A stretch of 64,000 nt of DNA from Alentia gelatinosa (taxonomy: Eukaryota > Annelida > Polychaeta > Phyllodocida > Polynoidae): the NCBI GenBank assembly GCA_950022655.1, contig OX465583.1, positions 36,855,360-36,919,359 of the forward strand, written 5' to 3'. Within the stretch, counting starts at the first letter, position 1. Each line of letters starts with the position of its first letter. Below, piece after piece: positions 13,749 to 26,200 of the stretch. The notes under the pieces were generated by a model. That model saw only the letters and a list, made by a program, of their open reading frames with translations, was not told the origin of the DNA and made no database searches. The position numbers were made by a program, and so were the translations under genes.

Positions 13749-13890
13749 ACACCGACCAACATTCCACGGTGTGAGGTGTTCTGGTGAGAAACCAACACCT
13801 CCGGAGTCGCAGGTGGAAATGTAGATGTGATGTTGACACCCATCTCCTGCCTCCAAACCACCAGGTACGTCTTAATCTGGTCCCCTTTGA
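13749..13890 (-). CDS. possible exon ending at a GTGAGT donor
   Basis: On the minus strand a frame reads GDQIKTYLVVWRQEMG followed by VNITSTFPPATPEVL and ends GGTGT|GTGAGT at 13749/13748. The donor is excellent and the composition is protein-like, with an NIT glycosylation sequon and a PP-rich turn. The frame is closed upstream by TGA, and no polypyrimidine acceptor was found inside it, so the 5' limit is uncertain. An overlapping frame rich in W and R is probably the shadow. No family was recognised. Confidence 0.27.
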
Positions 13891-13899
13891 CTCCATGTC

Positions 13900-15215
13900 G
13901 ACCATAGCATAATCACATCGGTATAGGTAGCTATACGGGAATTGCAACAGGAGTTTCCCTAATGAAATACCAGGGACTGACCGTACATCATCTAGTGTGT
14001 CAGCCATAATTCTAGTTCCGGTCAAGTTGCATAGGGTTTAAGTTATGCCTCAACCGAAATCTCTATCCACTATCAATGCATATATATATATACTGAAATC
14101 CCTGACCTTCTATATGTATCCATCAGATAAATACCTATACATGGTGTTTTCATTTTCAAAATAAACAAAAAAATAACAAAATTGTGGAGATATTTATATC
14201 TGCCAAAGTAGAATTGTGTCACTTGAAGCCCATAACATGGCTGTTTTCTCATTTCCGTTTTCCACATTCATGGTAATTATGAAGATTATCAATCCATGTC
14301 ATTGGAATTCTTGAGCAGTTGGGGAGTTGACTTTGATCTTCATAGATTCATTCCAGAGAAATGTGGAATGTACCAAGAAAGAAAGTATACATTTACAGGA
14401 CAATTTGTCATTTATGTGATATATATTAAACAGTTGTTTTTTTTAAAATTTGATTTCTAAATCAGAAAGAATTGTTTCTATCCAAAGGTGGCCACAGGAG
14501 ATGTACACAAATCTCATATACTAAAAATATCTAAAGGTATTTAGTAGTATGAATTCCATTTTAACATTGCCTCAAATCATCGCCCACCTACCCCCTCACC
14601 GTGTTCCACCTGAGTAAATGACGAACACACCACCCCTCACATACATGCACACAGAGGCGTCAGGTGTGGTGCCCCAGGTGAAATCCACCCATAGCACTCA
14701 GTCCTTTGGCTAATGGCAATCTTAGATTTTTATCGTTACCTTATTTTCCCCATAAAATCGGAAAGAGCTTCATCATGAATATAATTTGAAAGTAATTCAT
14801 CTGCGGATTCCCAAGTTGTCGTTCACAATGTTGACGTGACGAGAAGACTTTGGACTCGCTATTACATGTAAAAGCAATGCTGATTAAAGGTAATTAATAA
14901 CCGGTGATGATTAAAGGAAAAATATAATCGATGATGATTTAAGGTATATACTAAGCATCAAAGAGGAGTAATTGGAGCCCAGTTAAGACCAAGGAATGGC
15001 CAATCATAAGCAATAATGATTGATTAATTATTAGTTGTATTGATTGAGGGTCTGTGATAATTGAATAGGTGACGACCATTAATTTGTCAAGTTCAAAGAA
15101 TTGCTCCAATACTGTACTGAACACTGATAAATAAGTACCGGATAAAGAAGTACCATGTATCAGTTATGTGAGGACATAGTTGGAAATATTGATATATCAT
15201 GTGTGGCAGTAGGCT
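13900..15215. other. noncoding stretch, nothing recognised
   Basis: AT-rich sequence without supported exons. There is a short purine/pyrimidine-poor block and repeated GATGATTAAAGG-type words near 14.88-14.95 kb, too short to call a tandem repeat. Confidence 0.4.
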
Positions 15216-15368
15216 ACCACACAAAATCAGACTCGTTCAATTAAAATCAAAGACGTTTTATCGATGATAAAAGGATGAGATGCAGTACGATCAATGAGAA
15301 GAGTAATTGATTATTCACAAAAGACTCAACGTTTCGATTAATTAATTAATCTTCGTCAGGAGTAGTTG
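15216..15368 (-). repeat. dispersed hammerhead-bearing repeat, copy 1
   Basis: This segment matches 48379-48527 along its length. Both begin ACCACACAAAA, continue with CAGACTCG and TCAATTAAAA blocks and a GTTTTAT-GATGATA block, and end with the hammerhead-like motif described separately. The functional strand is minus. No open frame is present, so it is a nonautonomous element or a fragment of one. No flanking direct repeat is obvious at this copy. Penelope-like retroelements and metazoan retrozymes are the known repeats that carry hammerheads. Confidence 0.65.
15324..15363 (-). ncRNA. hammerhead-ribozyme-like motif, copy 1
   Basis: Read on the minus strand, the 40 nt contain, in order: helix I 5' strand ACTC, the CUGANGA core as CTGACGA, one extra A, a perfectly self-complementary 16-nt helix II region, GAAA, a minimal palindromic ACGT in place of helix III, cleavage-site triplet GTT, and helix I 3' strand GAGT. 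All invariant core bases are present. Helix III is too short to fold in cis, which is known for hammerheads of Penelope-like elements and newt satellite 2, where cleavage occurs in dimers. The extra A before helix II departs from the textbook core. Confidence 0.6.
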
Positions 15369-15369
15369 G

Positions 15370-16280
15370 ATTTTCCGAGATGACATGGGGGTTGTATCAA
15401 TTTTAGGAGAAAAATATAAATATAAACACGCATACTATTTCTGGCGATTTCTTGCTTCCTTATAAAAGCGGGTACTCCTCACCAGGATTGTCAGTTCTCC
15501 GTCAAGAGCAGTGTGCAGACTACAAAGCAGATTACAATGTAGAGTCAGATTACGGTTAATATAATTGACAGTTAGTAACTGCGTGAAAATATCCAGTCGG
15601 AAAAACTGGAGATAAACAACCTACTCGCTTTCAATTTGCAATTCATTAGTGTTGGTTCTTTTGATTGGATTGAAATCTTTGAATTGCCTTCTCACGTTAC
15701 AGATGTGCTCTGCTAGATTACCTTTTCGCCCAATGCCCCTCAAACAGCTAGTGTGATACTTCCTGTGGATTGAAAGACAAATATAATATCCTATTTTTAT
15801 TCATACAATTCAATAGAATATTGTTACCCTTTACAGGTATAACACCAGTTGCATACATGCATACACAGTAGAACCCAGCGCACACACAAACACCTGACCG
15901 TACCCGGAAAAGCTAACTGCTCTACATAACGACTTGGCGGCAGAGCATTTAGCAGGGCGTGCCCTTGTGTAACAGACGCACCTCATTAGACGACTGATAA
16001 TGGAGAGCTGCTCGCTGATCGTACACGTGCTACTCTTGCACGCTACACCTCACTAACCTGCACTGTACGTGCCTCATTGAACATGCCACCCTTTTTGAGG
16101 TGATACCTTTATGTTGAGGTTCCGCACTCATCACTAGTCATCACACAGATTTGAGTTAGCTGCCATATGAGATTTGTCTTCGGATGGACAGATAAGATAA
16201 ATACAAGCTACAGACACATGTACGCCTGAGGCTGACACATGAAGGTATCATACCATAAGCTGTAGACTGCAGAAAGAGAT
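15370..16280. other. noncoding stretch, nothing recognised
   Basis: No supported exon or RNA gene. Composition becomes less AT-rich near 15.84-16.08 kb, but every frame there is broken. Confidence 0.4.
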
Positions 16281-16487
16281 ATGAGGTCACTGCTTCGACT
16301 TACAAGGAATAAGATCATTGAACAGATAAGCATGAACTTCTACGATGTACGGAAATTGAGTAGTTCAAAGTGCCTGCTGCACTCTACAGATGAGGTGGCT
16401 CAGAAGACCAAATTGGTCAAAACGTATGTGTCTAGACATGTCGATGCGTGCATTCCGTTTAGTGTCCATCGATTTGGGCTTTTCTAG
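16281..16487 (+). CDS. possible 68-aa ORF
   Basis: ATG-initiated frame, MRSLLRLTRNKIIEQISM at the start, mixed charged composition through to TAG. There is no hydrophobic segment and no recognised motif. An ACTGCAG just upstream could act as an acceptor, but no polypyrimidine tract supports it. I list it only because its composition is less AT-driven than the other open frames nearby. It is most likely chance. Confidence 0.13.
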   Translation: MRSLLRLTRNKIIEQISMNFYDVRKLSSSKCLLHSTDEVAQKTKLVKTYVSRHVDACIPFSVHRFGLF

Positions 16488-16740
16488 AGGTCACTGACTA
16501 TGCATACCTGTAAGAGCTCCTCTCTTAGTCGTGCCTATACAAAGAGTACCGGGCCACTGAAATAAGTGTCTTACTCCTGTCTTTATCGCACCTGTCTTTA
16601 TCGGTACCCGTTTAAGAACACAGTGGTCGTCTACGCTGTCTATTGGGACCTATACATTCCGTACTGTGTTGGCGGTGCATATGGAGCTGACCGTGATGAC
16701 AGTATTGTTTGAATATCGACAGGGCGCCATCCATAACGTA

Positions 16741-16828
16741 TGTACGCAAAATCTCTGAATATTTTGACCCCCCCCCCCCCTTCTCAGACTTGTACGCAAA
16801 ATTTCCTAAATCGTGAGCCCCCCTCAGT
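16741..16828. repeat. two-copy tandem repeat with C-run
   Basis: TGTACGCAAAATCTCTGAAT at 16741 is repeated in diverged form at 16791 (TGTACGCAAAATTTCCTAAA). Each copy ends in a cytosine run, 13 C at 16768-16780 and 6 C near 16819. Units are about 50 and 38 bp. Confidence 0.6.
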
Positions 16829-16829
16829 G

Positions 16830-17591
16830 TACACGTACGCACTTAATGGACGGCTCCCAGGATAGGGTGTCTGCAATAACTGGCTGTTTCCTATTATGTT
16901 TTATAGAGTCTGGGTTCTTAAATTCTGTCAACAGCAACTTTGATGAGGAGATCAGTGCATATATATGCAATCTTTTAGTTCGACAGCATAGTTCTATAAA
17001 TCTATCTTTAAAGGAATGGACCAATGTCTACTGTACAATAGAAAATGTTTCTGCCAATTTAAATTCTGTACATATTGTAATCACTGCCAGGAATACAATA
17101 AATGTCAGTCACAGTCTTTTGTAGAATAAATAACAGTGTCTGGCAACCGACCACTAAATAGCAGCCATTGGCCTTTTGTAGAGTAAAACGGCTGTCACTT
17201 CATATTGTCCAATTTCTGTTATCATCGTCGCTGTCTACAGTGATGTAAATATAAGTGACGGCTCTCTGGTGAATCACGGCGCTTTTTACGTTAGTGTCAC
17301 AGTTTAATGATAATAGAGTGAGTACATAATATTGGACTGGCATTTTGGTAGGTAACCTGTCGTTAATAGGCAATGTATCTACACACATTATATAGACGAA
17401 AATAGAAGCTTTTCTACCAAAATAAGATTAAGAAACCATTCCAAGATATATTAATAAGATAGACCAATCGTTATTGCAGTATTCTGTATTTCAAACAGCT
17501 TTATGGGAATGGAAGATGTCATATACTGGTGGCAGGTTAGTAGAGATACCTTTATTACTGGTTAGTGCCCATTTTGCTGTGCACCACCTAC
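16830..17591. other. noncoding stretch, nothing recognised
   Basis: Open frames run here on both strands without splice sites and with AT-driven codons. No repeat or RNA gene was recognised. Confidence 0.4.
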
Positions 17592-17718
17592 CGGAATACA
17601 CCGGACAGAGGTGATGCAGTTCGTGTGTCCACCCTCTCTGTGACGACATACCAATGCCGTATCCACCCTGGAGAAGTCCTCCGGAAGGACCATCGATCTC
17701 CACGCACTGACCCCAGAG
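17592..17718 (-). CDS. candidate internal exon, frame ambiguous
   Basis: On the minus strand CTCTTCCTGCAG| (acceptor) and TTCCG|GTAGGT (donor) bound 127 nt. All three frames are open, itself unusual at this length. The frame with the highest third-base GC (about 69 percent) reads SMVLPEDFSRVDTALVC and then HREGGHTNCITSVRCIP, with three cysteines. A second reads CVEIDGPSGGLLQGGYG. I prefer the first but cannot prove it. Local GC exceeds that of the flanks. No family was recognised. Confidence 0.33.
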
Positions 17719-17719
17719 C

Positions 17720-19376
17720 TGCAGGAAGAGATCCCGGATAGACCTCTGCCACAGTGCTATATAATCCAGAATACAAGTGCTCAAAGGATAGAGGTTCCTT
17801 TGAGAAAGATATTGGAACTAAAGAAAGGATCATCTTCTCCTCCTCTTTGTTTGCAGTCATACACAACCAGCATCAAAGGAGAGTATCCTTGTGTTGCTTT
17901 TTTATTATTTATGTACATTACAGGGAAGATGCGGGATGATTTCCGCTGATGCCTTTGTAGAATCTGAAGTGGATTATAGAGTCATTCATTATCCGTCAGG
18001 ATAAAAGTGTCGTTGGCAAGTCTTAAGGTAACGCTACGGATGACTGTTGATATTTCAAAGGGAAAATACATTCTTTTAATTAATCATTGCGTAACTGTTG
18101 GTTCAATCATTTCTTAACCTTCGTATTGGTTAGCAAACAAATTGCCTAACCCCTCATTTGGAGGAATTTGACTGGCTTACCATGTGTTTCGCACTCTTTG
18201 AAAAAATTAAAACCACAAAGGTTTTTTTTATCTCATTGAATCGATGTAAGAGCTGAATAAGAATAGAAATGATCCACTTTATACAACCACTGCACCCATA
18301 AATTGAATTGTACATACATTGTCATCTGGTCTCCCGCAGTGTCCATTAGATATGAGAATTGGCTGGTAAGGCCCTAGGTCTAATCAATTCCCAGTGGACA
18401 AAGGAACTCCTTTATGACTATATATATGGTGCCATTCCCCTTGTCAGTAGGAACCTGCCTTTGAGTTGTCCTATGGGAAGTGTTTATATTCGCTACGCCT
18501 TTGTGAGAATACACTTTTAGAGGGGAAGGTGTATAAAGAGACGAATGAAAGATGGCTGTTTACACCATTCTTCCCAAGACAGTTAATGTAGAATATTTAA
18601 CCATTTCTCATAACCTCCTAACTTGGCTGGTTTATTTGTTAACTTTGCTATATTAGTTTCATTTCGTGACCTATGATACCAGATCTCTACTTGGCCACTT
18701 GTAGTGACTAAACGTTTTAGTAAACAAAATATCATTAGCTAATTTCACACTTCATCGAGGTATTGACATTTCGAGTCTTAACGATACGCTGGTCACATAA
18801 AATCCCCACGTACACAATTTCTTAGGATTGAAAAGGTAGCGCTTGCTTCGTGTCAAGGCCTTGCTACTGCTTCATTATCTCTTCTCAGGCAACAAAAGCT
18901 GTGTGATGAGCAATATCCTCTCACTTGGGGCCATGACATTGACCTTTCTATATCATTGGTCTCCATGTTAACGGTGAAATACGAGACGACAAATGTCTGC
19001 TTCTCTGAGAGATGGATTACTATTATGCACTGCCCTGTGAGATATTTGTCACTCTTTGAGAGATTGCTACAATCACTCTGTCAGAATCAGGTGAATAACC
19101 AGATAACCTTCTCCTTAATGGAGAATATGTATTTTAGAGACAGGTAATATTATCTATATGTGGGACCTGTGTATTATGTTAACGTTTTGTATACCTTTAG
19201 GCGCCCTTGATGCGATGACAAATAGGCCAAACAGTAAGAGAGATACCTATCTTTTTCAATCATCACTTAGCTTCCTAATTTAGGGTTTCGCCATAATGGT
19301 ACTGCAGGTGACAGGATCACACGGGAAGGTGAGCTAATTGACTGCTTCCGGTGCTACTGTGCGTCTCTAACGACAG
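17720..19376. other. noncoding stretch, nothing recognised
   Basis: AT-rich, no supported exon. A short acceptor-donor pair near 19308-19329 (CTGCAG and AAG|GTGAGC) encloses only 21 nt and is probably fortuitous. Confidence 0.4.
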
Positions 19377-19469
19377 GATCCTGATGTTGATACGGGTCCG
19401 GAAAGACTTCCATTTCCCCGTCAAAGCAGTTATGATGGCATTTTGTGTAACCTACCTATGTCTTATTAA
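19377..19469 (+). CDS. possible terminal exon
   Basis: The acceptor TGCGTCTCTAACGACAG has a fair pyrimidine tract. In phase 0 the exon reads DPDVDTGPERLPFPRQSS and ends at TAA 19467-19469, 30 residues in all. An overlapping hydrophobic frame is also open across the same bases. There is no downstream donor, so it would be a 3' exon. No AATAAA was seen close downstream. The evidence is thin. Confidence 0.18.
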   Translation, partial: DPDVDTGPERLPFPRQSSYDGILCNLPMSY

Positions 19470-20583
19470 TAATAGATGTACCCTCCATCTATCTGTCCCT
19501 TTCCGCTACAGCCGCTCTCTACACACTTCTTTGTCAATCTGTCTGTGTTTCCCTATTAGATGACAATAATGGAATCAGCGTCCGGCTGATGATGGGGATA
19601 AGTGATTTATAGTCTCTGTTATTTTCACACATACGCACATTCTCTTAGGTAGGTATATTGGCATATACCAAGGCGATATAGCCCTGTTATTTGTGATCGT
19701 GCTTCCGCAGCCTTACAGAAGGGGGTGATGCCTGTTGACACAAATGCCAGACGACATCAAGCCAGGACGCCAGTAACAGGCTCAGCATATCCTCACACCT
19801 CATTCATAACTCTCCCCCCGCAGTTTAGGTTAACGCTATCGTGAGCCGCTGAGGGACCTCCCACAGAGATGAGTGACAGGCAGGGGAAGTCTCAAGAATG
19901 CGCAGTCATAGAAATGGGTTAGAAATCGTCTAAAGAAAACTTGTTTTGTTTGAGTGAGAGCGGTCAATACGCATTCCTATTGATGTTTAAATTTGGACCA
20001 TAATAAATACCCATGGTAAGAAGTGAGAAACAGAAAGGAGGAACTAGACAGAGATGGAACTTGCTCTTGGAGTTAATGAGGAATCGAGAGCTAGAGATTC
20101 AGGAATATATTGACTGACATGCATATAGCATATGTCACTTCCTTTACTCCTTTGCCCTTTTACCGTGAGCCCTTATTCGAGGTAAGCATAAAAGTAAAAT
20201 TATAATACATGTAAGTGTATTAGACACATGTAATGCCATTCATCCGAAGTATGAAGGAATGACATTCATAATATACAGCGTTTATAGTTCTGTATATCTC
20301 TCCATAAAACCAAAGCCATCTCAGTAGGTTTATACATGTACGATCAAACAGTTGGCTCAAATAGATGAGGAAGGATTGGATACTTTGGTCTTATTCATTG
20401 AAACCAAACCACCTATAGTTATGAACGTTGGGGGGAAGGGGGGGGGGGGTATTTCTCAGTAACTCTTTTTATCATAGCTACTATCTGTTAATAGATGGTT
20501 TGAAAAAAAAACTGAAAAAAGACTTAACAACAATTACATCTTCATACTGATTATCACGATCCACCTATAATCATCACCATCAG
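19470..20583. other. noncoding stretch
   Basis: No supported gene. A strong donor-like GAG|GTAAGC lies at 20180 after an open frame starting MHIAYVTSFTPLPFYREPLF, but that frame has no convincing acceptor. A G-run lies near 20431-20450. Confidence 0.35.
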
Positions 20584-20765
20584 GGCTATCACATCTGACG
20601 TCAATTATGATAGACCTGGTGAAGAAGATACTGTTTACCAGCGAAGCACGTCTCGAGTCTGAGGCCACACTCATGAAGGTTCCAGTCTACTTGAGACGGT
20701 GCGCAGACCGATACGACCTGAACAAACACTGCCCGATCCCGCGCCGCCCAATGCATACAGCTTAG
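20584..20765 (+). CDS. candidate 3' terminal exon or short ORF
   Basis: The acceptor-like ATCATCACCATCAG ends at 20583. The frame continues through ATG 20607 (MIDLVKKILFTSEARLESEA) to TAG 20763-20765. About 70 percent of its third codon positions are G or C, well above the surrounding DNA, which is the main support. The chain is charged, with one R/C-rich stretch (YLRRCADRYDLNKHCPIPRR). AATAAA occurs at 20808-20813, 43 bp after the stop, as expected for a last exon. The opposite strand is also open but lacks splice support. No family was recognised. Confidence 0.33.
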
Positions 20766-20807
20766 TCTTCTGTGCTGATTGCTGTGGGCATCATTGCAGT
20801 CCCAGAA

Positions 20808-20813
20808 AATAAA
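20808..20813 (+). terminator. possible polyadenylation signal
   Basis: AATAAA 43 bp downstream of the stop at 20765. Such hexamers are frequent by chance in AT-rich DNA, so it only mildly supports the exon. Confidence 0.25.
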
Positions 20814-20899
20814 CACATCAGGTCTGAGAGGACAGTGATAAAAAATAGTGGGGCGTCCTATAGACACTGTCTGTGACAACACATCATGGGAAGGCACAG

Positions 20900-22914
20900 T
20901 GTGGACAGCCTATCGTGGAGGATGACAGTATTGCTGTAGTACGCAGTAGGCTGACAGCGGCTTCTCAGAACCCCCCGGACTTTTAATGACATTGGGACAG
21001 TATTTTGTACAGTATTGAGATAATGATGGTATTCTCCTGAAATAGTATTGGTATCATTTCCGATCGTAAGGGCAGGTGAAGGTCTCCATTCCCCCTCTCT
21101 CTTCTCACACTCATAATGTGTTCGTGTTTGTAAGGGCTGTCCCTCACCACTATGGTCCCTACCCCCTTGCACCTGATCACTCCTAGGGCTATTATAAATT
21201 GACGAATTATGTCCTTGTGTGACACTGAAATCCTGCAGTGGGCATGGTCCTTTCTATGGAGCAGCAAAATGTTGTCTGACTTCACTGGTAAAGTAGCCTC
21301 AAATATGGCAATTTATAAAAGTAGCAAAACATATGGAGCAACTCTGATCATCAGTGCTATATATAGCGCACAGGGTGACGTGAAACACCCTCTGTATTGC
21401 TCTTAGATAACACATTTAACCTAGAGCACCTGCCAATCTTATGTAACTGACAATAGCACATTCAGTAGAGCTGCTCAGTCATCCTACCTCCAGACATTCT
21501 GAGGAAGATCTTTACAGTTGAGATGGTGCTGAATGTGTTCAGTGTAACGCCTTGTGGAGTGTATGTGCCTAGCATTGCATGCTCAAGTTAGCGTGTAAAG
21601 GTAAAGTAGTGAGTATGGAGGTTCTGCATCAGGTAGGTAATACATTGTCAGTGTTTCAACCGAGGTAAATACATTCAAACGTTAAATACTAAGTATATTT
21701 GCATGAAGATGTGCATACATACGAGCCAGGGAGATAGCGCTGGACCTCTGAGCCTCTTCATACTAGAAGTTCTTCAGTTTGCATTAAGTGTTTGCACTCG
21801 TAAGCTCAAGAGTTGGAATTAGGAGCTTTGATACATCAGCGTAATCTGATGTTCAACCTCTTCAGCTAAAGTCTAACACAGTTGGTCCACGAGTCAAGTG
21901 TTAGATAACCCACTTCAAATTCAGGAAGTGGTCAACTTAAAGTGAGGGATCATGGAAGGCATAAGTTTGTTTACCATACAAACTCTTTATAGGATGAACA
22001 CATTCACAGCCTACACGACACATTAGGATAACCTGAGACAATGTTCCGTTTGTTGAATAGAGTCTGCAGAATGACAATCATCCATACAGGACAGACCAGT
22101 GCTGTGCTCTCATGATTGGTGGCTAGGTGTGTACCAATATGAAGTATCCACTCAGAAATGCTAACAACTTCGATATGAAATATGAATATACACTTAAGTC
22201 TTTCACTTTAAATAGGAGAGGGTGAAGAGTAAATGGCCACAAAGATCCGATATTAACATGTCTAGCACCCATGAAGACTGCCATATTGAAACTATTCTTC
22301 AACTCGAACCGTAATCTTGCTTGGTCTAACACATTATTAAATACATTTAAGGCATATACTGCAAACGCTGATCAGGCACATTCTAAATGAACTCCCTTTT
22401 CCGTTGTAATGAATTGAAAAGTAAGATAGACAGTCAGGTTCTTGTACTGGACCGATCTGCTAGACAACACTACCGCGTACTGAGAGAGATGCGAGTTTAT
22501 TGTTTATTTCCGGATTTCTTTCTGCAAATTTTCATCATATTAGAGATAAAGAGCGGAGATAGGCTATACGAAAGATAATTGTAAATGATTTGTCGATAAC
22601 TCACAGGCATCTCTGTAGTAAGTAAATCAGTGCTCCTGGAACAGCTAGACCTGCACATTACACCGCACTGCACTACATTGCACAGTACTAGTTGACTCGA
22701 CCCTACTTTATTACAAGCTTTAGGATTTTATGGAGAAAGAGCGAAATATTCATACAGCATTAGATGGCAATATCTGTATGAGAACAGTGCTAACATTGCC
22801 AGCAGGAAACCGAATTCGTGCTTCGAGAGCGTCACTTTAATATATATATATACATGTTCAGTTGGGGCGTATGAAAACCTAACAATTTCTCAACACAAAA
22901 GACGTCTGGGCGAC
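20900..22914. other. noncoding stretch, nothing recognised
   Basis: No supported exon or repeat. Open frames on both strands are short and lack splice sites. Confidence 0.4.
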
Positions 22915-23250
22915 TTGATAGGGCAACTAATACCTACTTATCCATTATCCCACTTGTGCCGCTATTATCACCCAGCCTACAGAGGAGTGGCTCCTCCCTG
23001 TGCAGCCTCGTTTTCATATGGGAACCCCGCCCCCACCTTCCCCGGCGTCTGTACGTCCATTGATGCCCGCTATTACACGCCCCGTGAACGACAAGGCGCC
23101 CCCTGGCGGATCGCTCGGCTGGCATCAGCCTATTTGTCTGCAGACAATGATGGGCGACAGGTCGTGACAAAAGGACACCCCAGCTCTATCGCAGGCCTAT
23201 CGGAGGCCTATCCCCGCCTCGACCTTGTGCCGGCCCCCGACAGGCATTAG
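22915..23250 (+). other. GC-rich island with open frames, exon or regulatory block
   Basis: A local GC-rich block. A plus-strand frame of 111 codons and a minus-strand frame of 78 codons are both open, typical of GC-rich DNA, so I do not call a gene. The plus frame contains RYYTPRERQGAPWRIARLAS. It lacks a good donor, although the sequence is clearly not AT-noise. The CTCF-like site at 23096 lies inside, which favours a regulatory role. Confidence 0.3.
23096..23109 (-). promoter_or_regulatory. CTCF-like motif
   Basis: GCGCCCCCTGGCGG. The reverse complement CCGCCAGGGGGCGC matches the CTCF core except G for A at the third base, a substitution the vertebrate matrix tolerates. Orientation is opposite to the site at 6425. 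Binding is inferred, not shown. Confidence 0.4.
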
Positions 23251-26200
23251 GACCATACGACGAATATTTGTACTCTGTCTCTATTAAGTTGGCCAAACAT
23301 CGGGGGTCATGTAAAAAATAGTAATGACGCCAATACTCGCATACTGATTGAGATGTATGCGATGTATTCGTTCAGAACGAATTCATCGGATATACCGATT
23401 TATCTAAACTGTATTATGCTAATGCCTCACCTTAGATGCCTCAATATCTAGTCAATACGCAATCATGCTCGTTATGGGAAGTTTGAGTAACGTCTCCGAA
23501 CACAGGAGTCGGCAGCAGTCTGCCATTTTATCACCCAGATGAGTGCTTCGGCCTCTCAGCCAATCAGAATTTGTTGAAAATGCGCCGTAGGGGGTGGCAA
23601 AGCATGCCATAGTGGGGGTCAGAGCCTGCAATATGTATCTGGGTACAAAGCTGCATGGTGTACTATGCAGTATGTACAGAATTAGTACACCCCCCAGCAG
23701 CAGTATGTATTTACACTGACTTCGTGCATAGGTATTATAAAGAAACATAACAAAATTCCATATGATTTTTATATGGTGTGGGTTGTCTTTCCAAATTGAT
23801 ATCATGAAGCAGAGCTGAGTGATATCTGCAGCCAAAGGCAACAACCACCATGTAAACAGTCATATGAAATGGGATAACCGTGGCATACAGTCACACTATG
23901 TTAAGTCTTTGGAGGCTTATATGAGGGGTAGGATAAATAATAATACAGAAAACTTCAAAGCCTATATTTTTTTTGTAGAATGTCTATGCCACCTGAAAGC
24001 TGTAACTCGTGGTATGTTGAAGGCGGGACCATGGTTATAGTACGGGTCAATATGATGTGTCCTCTTAGCAGACTTTATCAATAGGAAATAGGTTGATGGA
24101 TTTTGTATCCAGGAAACAGGGAATGATTGTGTGTTTTGCATGAATATGGACTTTAGTAGTTCATGCAGGACAACCTCAGATAACTCATGACTCATCAACA
24201 GAGTATCCTGTTCGGGTGCATCTTACTTTATATCTTAATCACCAGGCTACCTTAGGGTAAACGTAGACAACTACGGACTGGAGCATACAGCTATGATACA
24301 CTCACCCTTGGGACACATCCAGAATTGTTTGCAGTGCGGTATGTACTATAGGCTTTGGGAGAATGAGAGTATATATACTATTTTACTCAACAACCATATC
24401 TATTCTAAGAAGGACAGAACAAGTATCATCTACTCTTTACGTCTAAAGCCCTTCATACGTGGACCATTACGATAAAACAAGGTTGACCCAGACATCGTAC
24501 TTCTAACATAGTTGTTCTGCAATGCCTTCTGTTGTGCTGACTTTCACTAAAAGGACATAAAGTTCGTTTGAATAGCCTATGTATGTCCTGGGCACTTCTA
24601 AGTTGTCCTAAGCGACTGACAGTGATGGTGGATACTGTAATCACATTACCACGTACCAACAGTTTGTGAGCAGTGTAAGTTAATAGTTCCCTCATGGACT
24701 CAATAATCCCATAATGAGACATGTGTAGAACATCTGTCATATGCGCTTCAGTCTTGATTTATTATACGATAGGGACTGTTTCGGTTCACTCCGTTGATAG
24801 ATAAATCAGATTTTCTTAACTGTACGCCAACCTTTTACAGATAGATTATAGCCAATGATGGTTCCGCTTGACCTGCTGTCATACGAACTCTGAAGGGCAT
24901 ATATACGTTCGGGGGTCAGAGCCCTGGTCGTTTAGTCACGTTCCACGCGAGTTCACAGTGATGGTCATTTAACATCTGAGGTCATATCTCTAACGCTCTC
25001 AGCCATGACATCTCTGGTTGACCTGCATCTCTATAGGTCACTCGAAGGACCATATCTCAACCTGAGGTCAATGAAGTCAATCTACAGTGCGGTTTACCTC
25101 TAATGCATGCTGTTGGTAAACGTAATACAGGTAGCATTTCCATTTCTAAAGTCACCAAGAGGGCTATCATGTATAGATGAACTTAAACATTGCTTGCTCT
25201 TTCCGCAGCAATCGATTCTGAGTGAATCTTCTTTCTGAGCTCCAGTTGGAGTACATTTTCTTACCTTAGATATTCATTCGTAGACATAATAAAAAACCTT
25301 TTGACAGCGTTTCTCACCACATTCTATGCGAAATCTGAGAAAGCATTGGACTACATGTCAGTGCCGTTGATTTTCTTTCTGTGATCATACATTAACGGCA
25401 GAATCCAAACATTAAAACTCAACCAAACAATGTCCTTCGGTTCATAGTTCCAAAATATGCGATAATAAAGATACTAAGGCAATTGACACTTCCAAAATCT
25501 GACCATGCAAGCTATATAATAAAATATATATACCTGTGTCTTGGTAGATTCAAGCAGACACACGTGGGCGAGGCTACCGTTTGAACCTCACGGTATATTT
25601 TTCCTGATCAACACTGTGGAATCATTAGCGATCCGACCTGCATTAACGAGGTTTACACACCCTTTCTAAGGGCTTAGGCACTATTACCCTCTCAAATATC
25701 ATTATCGGTAAAGGGGTTCATCACTGAGGCTCTGTGCCGTGACCCTGCACACCTGTGAGTTCTGCTGGGTTTGGGGTTTACTTGTGGCATAAAAGACCTG
25801 TTGTTAGAGAGGGCAGTAATATAATCAGTTGGCAGGTGTGTAAGGAGGTCAGAGGGTCACCACTGTTTGTTTTCTTTTTGGATCATGTTATACCTTGTGC
25901 TATTTCTAAACCATGGTTTGATTTTCTCAGTACCAACGAGGCAAAAAATTAGGATTACATCAAATTGATATTCCACAGTAATTCTTAAAATATCTTATTT
26001 GAATTACACTTAGTTTGTATTAAGGCTGTTTTGGGAACTATAGATACAATTAATCTTTTTCAGGTATTAACAAGAAACATATTTGTCAGTGAAGCATTTA
26101 CCAGTGAATTCTTTATTAGTGAAAATCCCTCAAAATAGATTTTTTTGCCAGCACATAGTTTGTAGACCATAGCGTCCTCTTGATTAAAATATAGTGCATC

